Origin: Phycisphaerae bacterium
GTDB lineage: Bacteria; Planctomycetota; Phycisphaerae; Sedimentisphaerales; SG8-4
Length of the DNA: 12,657 bases
Reading direction: 5' to 3'
Assembly (NCBI GenBank): GCA_030603035.1
Contig: JAUVYQ010000077.1
Coordinates: 1-12,657 of the forward strand
The notes under the pieces were generated by a model, which was not told the origin of the DNA, did not search any database, and saw nothing but the letters and a program-made list of their open reading frames with translations. Position numbers and translations under genes: made by a program. This document shows positions 6,614 to 12,423 of this stretch, one piece after another; within the stretch, counting starts at the first letter, position 1; each line of letters opens with the position of its first letter.

Positions 6614-8134
6614 TTGAAGTTCAGAAGAGACTTATATGTGATAGTTACAGGCATTGTGGCAGTTAGTCTGTTTATAGGGGGCCTCGCCGGGTGGCTGGAC
6701 TCTGGCACGGAAGAGGGTTGGCGTTTTGCCGGCTATGTGCAACGGGCCCCCGTTGTGCTGGTGTGCTACACCATCGGGGCTGTGAGCGTAATTTGGCTCG
6801 GCTGGTATTGGCTGAGGCTGGCTGGGGAAATCACGTCCATAGCCCGGCGGCTCAAGAAGGAAACCGGCGATTGTAAGTCGAAAATCTCGAAGATCCGGCG
6901 TCTTTATGACGGAGAAAATCGGAAATCGAAAATCAGCAAAATTGACGAATTGAGTGAGGCGATTGGAGAGCGGATTGACAGTTACTCTAATGTAATAGCT
7001 GGGCTCGAAAAGCAAATCGAGGATTTGCAAATTCAGATTCAACTAACGCAGCGACAAAAAAGAAATATTGAGGCGATTATATACGGCATCCGCGATGCCG
7101 TTATTGTGATTGATGAATTTGATAGGTTATTGATGGCAAACGAAGCGGCCGGCGGGCTTTTCAATTTTGATTTCAGAAGTTCGCAGCACAGACCCATTGA
7201 CGAGCTTGTCCGTAGCGAAGAGGGGAACGCAGGTAAAAATGAGTTTGTAGATTTCCTGCGCCAGAGCAGACAAAGTAAAGTACGAGCAGCGAGACGGGAA
7301 ATCGAATTTTCAGAGGCAAGAACTTTCGATTGCATTGTTTCGTGTGTTCACGATGAGAGGGAGCAGATTTGCGGGGTCGTAGCGGTGCTGCATGATATTA
7401 CGCGTGAGAAGGAAATATCACAAATGAAAAATGATTTTGTAAGTCAGGTCTCGCACGAATTAAAAACGCCCCTTGCTTCTATCAGCGCCTATTCGGAAAT
7501 GCTGCTTGACGGTGAGGCGAAAGACGGCCGGATGAGAAAAGAGTTTTACTCGGTGATTCAAAGCCAGGCACAGAGGTTGAATCGGCTGATTGAAGACATT
7601 CTGAATACTTTACGAATAGAGTCGGGCCTGATAAAGGTGGAAAAGGCGCCTGTCAGCTTGACGATACTAATAGAAGAACAGTTGCAAATGATTAAAAGTT
7701 ACGCTGAAGAAAAGAATATCGAGATTATTGGACAGAAGCCGATTGTTTTCGACCAGGTGTATGCAGACAAGGATATGATTTCGCAGGTTATCGTCAATCT
7801 GCTGAGTAACGCCGTTAAGTATACTCCCGGCGGGGGTTCGATAAAAATTGAAACCGAGGTTGATGAAACCGCGAACGTAGCGCGAGTTAGCGTAATTGAT
7901 ACGGGAGTTGGAATTCCCGAAGATGAAATCGAACATATCTTTGATAAATTTTACAGGGTTGGTGCAAACGAAGGTCAGGCAAAAGGGACAGGGTTGGGAC
8001 TTAACCTTGTTAAACAAATAATCGAAAAGGTTCACGATGGCCGGGTGTTTGTTACAAGTGAGCCCGGCGTGGGGAGCACTTTTGGCTTTGAGCTGCCTCT
8101 GGCAAGGAGAGGAGCAGTCGAAGCAGTAGTGTAA
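6614..8134 (+). CDS. Membrane-bound PAS sensor histidine kinase
   Basis: The product is 506 residues from TTG 6614, chosen because AGGAG (6601-6605) is eight bases upstream. The longer GTG start at 6572 would encode 14 residues from a repeat element. Two transmembrane helices (about 7-28 and 46-67) enclose a loop of under 20 residues. A coiled-coil linker with a duplicated K-S-K-I-S-K-I follows (88-94 and 104-110), then a PAS-like domain (about 151-265). HisKA has V-S-H-E-L-K-T-P (phospho-acceptor His281). The HATPase domain has the N box (Asn395/Asn399), G1 D-T-G-V-G-I (Asp429) and G2 G-T-G-L-G-L (458-463). All catalytic motifs are intact. It most resembles WalK/PhoR-type kinases without a clear HAMP. 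The likely partner is the response regulator 69 bp downstream. The signal is unknown; the tiny loop argues for membrane or cytoplasmic sensing. Confidence 0.9.
   Translation: MKFRRDLYVIVTGIVAVSLFIGGLAGWLDSGTEEGWRFAGYVQRAPVVLVCYTIGAVSVIWLGWYWLRLAGEITSIARRLKKETGDCKSKISKIRRLYDGENRKSKISKIDELSEAIGERIDSYSNVIAGLEKQIEDLQIQIQLTQRQKRNIEAIIYGIRDAVIVIDEFDRLLMANEAAGGLFNFDFRSSQHRPIDELVRSEEGNAGKNEFVDFLRQSRQSKVRAARREIEFSEARTFDCIVSCVHDEREQICGVVAVLHDITREKEISQMKNDFVSQVSHELKTPLASISAYSEMLLDGEAKDGRMRKEFYSVIQSQAQRLNRLIEDILNTLRIESGLIKVEKAPVSLTILIEEQLQMIKSYAEEKNIEIIGQKPIVFDQVYADKDMISQVIVNLLSNAVKYTPGGGSIKIETEVDETANVARVSVIDTGVGIPEDEIEHIFDKFYRVGANEGQAKGTGLGLNLVKQIIEKVHDGRVFVTSEPGVGSTFGFELPLARRGAVEAVV
6873..6943. repeat. 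GAAAATC-type 7-nt tract in frame inside the kinase gene
   Basis: GAAAATC occurs at 6880-6886, 6914-6920 and 6928-6934, with variants GGAAATC at 6921-6927 and GTAAGTC at 6873-6879. At protein level this gives K-S-K-I-S-K-I twice (21-nt copies at 6875-6895 and 6923-6943). It lies between the second membrane helix and the PAS domain, a place tolerant of insertion. Confidence 0.65.
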
Positions 8135-8170
8135 AAGCAGCGGATAGTAATAGCGGGGGGGAAAAATCAT

Positions 8171-8184
8171 ACGCTAAACGCTAA
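8171..8184. repeat. Perfect tandem ACGCTAA heptamer pair before the response regulator
   Basis: Two exact copies of ACGCTAA are followed by a diverged unit and then the AGGAGG of the response-regulator gene. Only two copies, so weak alone. Confidence 0.5.
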
Positions 8185-8190
8185 GAATTG

Positions 8191-8196
8191 AGGAGG
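8191..8196 (+). promoter_or_regulatory. Strong Shine-Dalgarno of the response regulator
   Basis: AGGAGG with a seven-base gap to ATG 8204; the strongest ribosome site seen in the window, consistent with high receiver output. Confidence 0.8.
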
Positions 8197-8203
8197 CAGA
8201 ACA

Positions 8204-8599
8204 ATGGCGGAAAAGAAAGTTTTAGTTGTGGACGACGAAATACATATCGTTCACGTGGCGGCGATAAAGCTTCGTAATAACGGTTATGAGGTTGTAACGG
8301 CAACGAACGGCGCTGAGGCCTTTGAGCTGGCTTGTTCGGAGAAGCCGGATATTATCGTTACGGATTTTCAGATGCCGGTTATGACGGGACTGGAGCTTGT
8401 GGAGAAAATCCGGCAGAACGAGGAGACGAAGGATATACCGGTAATTTTGCTGACAGCCAGAAGTTTTGCTGTTTCGGAAGAGCAGCAGGAAGATTTGCAG
8501 ATATCGGGGTGTCTTAGCAAGCCGTTTAGTCCCAAGGAGTTGCTGGAAAACATCGAAGATATTCTATATCAGAGGGCGGTAATTAATCGTGAGGCGTGA
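8204..8599 (+). CDS. Single-domain response regulator (CheY-like receiver)
   Basis: The 131-residue product is one receiver domain and nothing else. The acidic pocket is Asp10-Asp11, the phospho-acceptor is Asp54 (in T-D-F-Q-M-P), the switch Thr is Thr84 (L-L-T-A-R) and the conserved Lys is Lys106 (S-K-P-F). With every catalytic residue present it should be phosphorylated, most simply by the kinase just upstream. It has no DNA-binding or enzymatic output, so it must act by protein contact, for instance on the co-encoded HD-GYP protein or the pilus motor. AGGAGG at 8191-8196 fits the ATG at 8204. The stop overlaps the GTG of the next gene as GTGA, which suggests stoichiometric co-translation with the HD-GYP protein. 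Confidence 0.93.
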   Translation: MAEKKVLVVDDEIHIVHVAAIKLRNNGYEVVTATNGAEAFELACSEKPDIIVTDFQMPVMTGLELVEKIRQNEETKDIPVILLTARSFAVSEEQQEDLQISGCLSKPFSPKELLENIEDILYQRAVINREA

Positions 8600-10272
8600 A
8601 GCGAGATACGAGATACGAGATGCAAAATACGAAATTGGATACAATCAGGAAAAGTTTAAGTTCGCCGCAGCTACGCAAGTTTGAGAGGTTTGCCGGTAAG
8701 GTAAATAAATTCGGCGTTAATTTTGCAGTTTGCAATGCCGACGGCGAACTTGTCTTGCTGTGCGAGGGCGGTAAATTCAAAAGCAGCCGAAAACAGTTAA
8801 TAATGGCAGGCCGGCGAGCTTTAAGCAAAGAAGGTGAGGAAAGCTGCGTCGGGACAGAGACGCAAGTTTGCCGATTCGGCGAGACAAATCCGGTTTTGGC
8901 TGCTGTTCTAAAACGTGGGAGCGAAGCTGTTGGAACAGCTCTGATTGAAATGGATACCGGATGCTCGAATCAAGAATCCATTTTCACTGAAATGCTTGGG
9001 CTTTTAGCAGAGAATTTTCAAGCCGAGACAGAAGCCGAAGAACAAATTGAAATGGTCGGCACTGAGCTGGCACAAACATACGAGGAGCTGGTGCTGCTTC
9101 ACAAGCTCAGCACAAATATGAAGGTTACCGAACCGGACGCCAACTTTCTGCAAATCGCTTGTGACAACTTAACCGAGATTGTCCCCGTCGAAGGTATCGC
9201 AGTAGTGCTGGAAAAGACTATAGAGGACGAAAAGCAGCTGGTTATAACTGCCGGGTCGGGATTGATAGATATAGGTGAGCGGATGGCAGCTATTTTACAC
9301 AGCCGGCTGGTGGAGGAAATAAACGGCGGTAAGGATGCCCTTCTGGACAGCGAAGTGGATTCGCCTTTCAAATATGATTGGTCGGACAACATAAAAAATA
9401 TTATTGCGGTACCTTTATTCGGTAAAGACAGGATGGATTCCCATTTTGCAGAAAGAACTCGAAATGGCAGCTGTGTAACAGGACTGATGGTTGCAATAAA
9501 CAGAATCGATAAGCAGGACTTCGACAGCACCGACGTAAAGCTATTTAACTCGGTGGCCAATGGATGTGCGGTGTTTGTCGAGAACGGCAGGCTGTTCAAA
9601 GACCTCGAAGAATTATTTATAGGTTCGTTGAAAGCACTAACAAGCAGTATTGATGCCAAGGACCCGTACACGCGAGGCCATTCTGAAAGGGTTGCATTTA
9701 TCTCACGATGGCTTGCGGAAAAGCTCGCCGAAAAAGAGTTATTGGAAGAAGACCAGATACACAAGATTTATTTGGCTGGATTGCTGCACGATATAGGAAA
9801 AATAGGAATAGACGAAGTGGTATTGTGCAAGAAGGGTAAACTAACCGAGCAGGAGCTCAGCCGTATAAGAAAGCATCCATCGATAGGGGCAGGTATTTTA
9901 CGTGAAATAAAACAGATGCGTGATATCGTGCCGGGCGTACTGTGTCACCACGAGCAAGTCGACGGCAAGGGATATCCCGGCGGTTTAGTCGGTGAGCAGA
10001 TACCGCTGACAGGCAAAATTGTTGGATTGGCGGATAGTTTTGACGCAATGACATCAAAACGAACTTACAGACGCGCACTGACCGTAGAACAAGCACTGGC
10101 GGAAATAGAGAAAGGATTGGGCACGCAGTTTGACGAGAAAGTCGGCAGAGTATTTATCAACAGCGACGTCTATCAGCTATGGGACATTATGCGGGACAGT
10201 TTCAGCGAAATTTATGGGAGAAGTAGTTCAGTAGAATATGGCACTGCTGCTGTGGGGACTCTAATCAGATGA
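8596..10272 (+). CDS. GAF + HD-GYP protein, probable c-di-GMP phosphodiesterase
   Basis: The product is 558 residues from GTG 8596; ATG 8620 in frame is an alternative. Neither has a good Shine-Dalgarno, and a CGAGATA-type 7-nt tract covers both. An N-terminal domain of about 30-135 looks sensory (loosely PocR-like, uncertain). A coiled-coil leads into a GAF domain (about 170-335), then HD-GYP (about 340-540). Metal and substrate residues are present: G-H-S-E-R-V (His362), L-L-H-D-I-G-K (His398-Asp399), H-H-E (451-453) and D-G-K-G-Y-P-G-G (456-463). The usual H-H-E-R is H-H-E-Q here. By family knowledge HD-GYP enzymes hydrolyse c-di-GMP to pGpG/GMP. The GTGA overlap with the receiver and ATGA overlap with the STAS gene tie it to a signalling unit that could tune the MshEN-like ATPase downstream. 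Confidence 0.92.
   Translation: MKRDTRYEMQNTKLDTIRKSLSSPQLRKFERFAGKVNKFGVNFAVCNADGELVLLCEGGKFKSSRKQLIMAGRRALSKEGEESCVGTETQVCRFGETNPVLAAVLKRGSEAVGTALIEMDTGCSNQESIFTEMLGLLAENFQAETEAEEQIEMVGTELAQTYEELVLLHKLSTNMKVTEPDANFLQIACDNLTEIVPVEGIAVVLEKTIEDEKQLVITAGSGLIDIGERMAAILHSRLVEEINGGKDALLDSEVDSPFKYDWSDNIKNIIAVPLFGKDRMDSHFAERTRNGSCVTGLMVAINRIDKQDFDSTDVKLFNSVANGCAVFVENGRLFKDLEELFIGSLKALTSSIDAKDPYTRGHSERVAFISRWLAEKLAEKELLEEDQIHKIYLAGLLHDIGKIGIDEVVLCKKGKLTEQELSRIRKHPSIGAGILREIKQMRDIVPGVLCHHEQVDGKGYPGGLVGEQIPLTGKIVGLADSFDAMTSKRTYRRALTVEQALAEIEKGLGTQFDEKVGRVFINSDVYQLWDIMRDSFSEIYGRSSSVEYGTAAVGTLIR
8602..8636. repeat. 7-nt tandem tract CGAGATA over the HD-GYP gene start
   Basis: Five heptamers, two exact CGAGATA copies then CGAGATG and two diverged units, lie just inside the GTG start of the HD-GYP gene. 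They supply its alternative ATG (8620). The first ~14 residues of the long form are therefore repeat-encoded. Confidence 0.75.
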
Positions 10273-10604
10273 GAATAAAAACGCAAGATTATAACAATGT
10301 TACGGTCGTTGAATTGCAGGGTGAGCTGGACGGTGATTTTGTCGAGCTGTTCCAAAATACAATCACCGATATAATTGCCGCACACAAGGCCGGCATTGTG
10401 CTCGATATGAGCGGCGTGGGGTTTATTGATAGTGAGGGATTGGAAAAATTGTTGTGGTCGCGGGACTACTGCAACGAGAACAAATCCGAGCTTAGATTAG
10501 CGGGGCTTGATGAAAACTGTGCGAAGATTCTGGAAATCACCCGACTTGAGAATGAATTCGACCGCTACGCGGAACTTACCGAGGCGGTAAAGAGTTTTGC
10601 GTAG
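10269..10604 (+). CDS. STAS-domain anti-sigma-factor-antagonist-like protein
   Basis: The 111-residue product is a lone STAS domain of SpoIIAA/RsbV size. The typical opening V-V-E-L-Q-G-E-L-D-G is followed by L-D-M-S-G-V-G-F-I-D-S-E-G-L. Ser55 in D-S-E-G-L is where partner kinases phosphorylate such proteins. It starts with an ATGA overlap on the HD-GYP stop, so the two are probably co-translated. No RsbW/SpoIIAB-type kinase or PP2C phosphatase is in the window, so its partner lies elsewhere or it works directly with the HD-GYP/receiver block. It may feed a partner-switching cascade or act as a structural adaptor. Family assignment is firm; pathway role is inference. Confidence 0.88.
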   Translation: MRIKTQDYNNVTVVELQGELDGDFVELFQNTITDIIAAHKAGIVLDMSGVGFIDSEGLEKLLWSRDYCNENKSELRLAGLDENCAKILEITRLENEFDRYAELTEAVKSFA

Positions 10605-10614
10605 AGAAAGGCAT

Positions 10615-10656
10615 TGATTAAAGATTATTGATTATTGAATTATCGATTATCAACAG
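10615..10656. repeat. 7-nt tandem tract TGATTAT, STAS to ATPase junction
   Basis: Six heptamers of the form TGATTAA, AGATTAT and variants precede the ATPase gene. The unit is the same as in the tract before the secretin (3278-3347). It supplies the in-frame TTG 10635 that lengthens a naive ATPase call by ten residues. Confidence 0.7.
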
Positions 10657-10660
10657 GTAG
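10655..10660 (+). promoter_or_regulatory. Shine-Dalgarno deciding the ATPase start
   Basis: AGGTAG four bases upstream of ATG 10665 (seven bases from the AGG core) supports this ATG over TTG 10635, which lies inside the repeat tract. Confidence 0.55.
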
Positions 10661-10664
10661 AGCT

Positions 10665-12398
10665 ATGGGTCAAATAGCGGTGGAAAACAAAATGCAGCTT
10701 GGGCAGCTTCTGCTTGCGCGTGGTGTTGTGACGGCTGAGCAGATTGAAAAAGCCCTGGCTGAACAGAAAGAGAAGGGCCATTGCAGACTGCTCGGCGAGC
10801 TTCTGGTCGAGATGAATTACTGTACGGAAAATCAGATAGCCTCGGCGCTTGCAGAGGCGTACGGCGTGCCTTATGCGCAGGTTAGTCCGAAGATATGTGA
10901 CGCAAGGGTGCTTGAGATTCTGCCGAGGGACTTTCTCGAAGAACATATTGTTTTGCCGCTCTTTAAGGTTGGAAATGGCCTTACGGTGGCGGTGAGCGAG
11001 CCGACGAATGTGTTTTTGATGGATGAAATAGAGCGTATAAGCGGCTGTAAGGTTCAGATAGTCTGTTCGACGACCAAGGACATCAAGGCCACGCTGCAGA
11101 CATATTTGCCGGCGGCCAACGTCTTTGTCATTGATGATATTATCGACGATGAGGGACTGGAAGATTTTACGCTGATAGAGAATATCACGGAGGACATAAG
11201 CAATCTTGAGGAGATAGCAGGCCAATCGCCGGTTGTAAAACTGGTCAATTATTTGCTTTACAACGCCGTGCGGGAGAATGCCAGTGACATTCATATCGAG
11301 CCGGACGATAAGAAACTGCGCGTCCGGTACAGAGTCGACGGCAGGATGTATGAGAAGATACGTCCGCCTCATCAGATGCACTCGGCGATTGTTTCGCGCG
11401 TCAAGATTATGGCTGAGCTGGATATTGCTCAGCGGCGTCTGCCGCAGGACGGCGGGATTCACGTTTTAGTAGAAGGCAGGCCCATCGATTTGCGGGTATC
11501 GGTCATGCCGACCAACTTTGGCGAAAAGGTAGTTATCAGAATTATCGACCCGCAGAAAGTGCTTTTCAATCTCGAATCGCTTGGATTTACCTATGAAAAC
11601 CTGCAGCTGTTCAGGGAAGTAATACAATCTCCGAACGGCATAGTTCTGGTGACGGGGCCGACCGGTTCGGGAAAAAATACCACCCTTTATGCGGCACTTA
11701 CTGAGTTAAATAGCGAAGAGGTCAACATCTGCACGGTTGAAGACCCGGTCGAGTGCAATATAGCTGGTATAAATCAATTTCAAGTGAACAAGGGTGCCGG
11801 CTTTGAATTTTCGACGGCGCTGCGAAGTTTGTTAAGACAGGACCCGGACATAATAATGGTTGGTGAGATTCGGGATGAAGCGACAGCCAATATCGCCGTT
11901 CAGGCGGCTCTGACGGGCCATCTGGTTCTGTCGACTCTGCATACAAATGATGCGTCCGGAGCGGTAACGCGTTTGCTGGATTTGGACGTTGCCTCTTATC
12001 TTGTAAGCGCTTCGCTGATTGCTGTTTTAGCTCAGCGGCTGGTGCGAAAGATATGTCCAAATTGTAAGACGGACTATAAGCCGTCTGTGAGCATAAAAAA
12101 GGTGGTTGAAAAGTTGGGCGGTGAGGCCGTGAAATTTTATCGCGGTGTAGGTTGTAAAAAATGCCGGAACACCGGTTATGCCGGCCGGATTGCCATTCAC
12201 GAACTGTTTGTGCCGAATGAGGAAATTATGGAAATGATTAATGAGCGGTCGAGTTTGAAAAAAATGAGAGCCAGGGCGCTTAAAAGTGGAATGGTTCCTT
12301 TGCAATTAGATGGGATTGAAAAGGTAAAGGCGGGCATTATATCCATCGAGGAAGTATTAAGAACAACCGAAGCAATGGACAATGAGAATGGCCGTTGA
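10665..12398 (+). CDS. gspE: GspE/PilB-family secretion/pilus-extension ATPase with variant Walker A
   Basis: The product is 577 residues from ATG 10665. AGGTAG at 10655-10660 supports it; the in-frame TTG 10635 would read a repeat tract. The N-terminal part (about 10-160) is MshEN/T2SSE_N-like. The core has the Asp box R-Y-R-V-D-G-R, Walker A G-P-T-G-S-G-K-N-T-T (331-340), Walker B D-P-D-I-I-M-V-G-E-I-R-D (393-404, Glu401) and the His box L-S-T-L-H-T-N-D-A. A four-Cys zinc site follows (Cys464, Cys467, Cys497, Cys500). In Walker A the residue after Lys337 is Asn338 instead of Ser/Thr, which normally helps hold Mg2+. By family knowledge this hexameric cytoplasmic ATPase drives assembly through GspF/PilC, whose gene begins 25 bp downstream. 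T2SS GspE and T4P PilB are hard to separate by sequence. Confidence 0.95.
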   Translation: MGQIAVENKMQLGQLLLARGVVTAEQIEKALAEQKEKGHCRLLGELLVEMNYCTENQIASALAEAYGVPYAQVSPKICDARVLEILPRDFLEEHIVLPLFKVGNGLTVAVSEPTNVFLMDEIERISGCKVQIVCSTTKDIKATLQTYLPAANVFVIDDIIDDEGLEDFTLIENITEDISNLEEIAGQSPVVKLVNYLLYNAVRENASDIHIEPDDKKLRVRYRVDGRMYEKIRPPHQMHSAIVSRVKIMAELDIAQRRLPQDGGIHVLVEGRPIDLRVSVMPTNFGEKVVIRIIDPQKVLFNLESLGFTYENLQLFREVIQSPNGIVLVTGPTGSGKNTTLYAALTELNSEEVNICTVEDPVECNIAGINQFQVNKGAGFEFSTALRSLLRQDPDIIMVGEIRDEATANIAVQAALTGHLVLSTLHTNDASGAVTRLLDLDVASYLVSASLIAVLAQRLVRKICPNCKTDYKPSVSIKKVVEKLGGEAVKFYRGVGCKKCRNTGYAGRIAIHELFVPNEEIMEMINERSSLKKMRARALKSGMVPLQLDGIEKVKAGIISIEEVLRTTEAMDNENGR

Positions 12399-12423
12399 CA
12401 ATTGAAAGTTGGAAAACTGATAA
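12396..12423. repeat. 7-nt-periodic tract, ATPase to GspF/PilC junction
   Basis: Four 7-nt units starting with TGACAAT, TGAAAGT run exactly from the ATPase stop codon TGA (12396-12398) to the base before ATG 12424. The first three share a TG at their start, though matching is degenerate. Confidence 0.5.

Noticed and set aside
8154..8161. G7 run after the kinase as a phase-variable tract
   Set aside because: It is intergenic, outside any reading frame and far from the ribosome site of the next gene, so no switching consequence can be argued.
8596..8640. The heptamer tracts as a CRISPR array
   Set aside because: Units are only 7 nt, are contiguous without spacers and are degenerate; no cas genes are present.
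10650..11462. 270-codon minus-strand open frame opposite the ATPase gene
   Set aside because: The opposite strand encodes conserved MshEN-like and Asp-box regions; the minus-strand product is Arg/His/Leu-rich without domain signature, as expected for a shadow.
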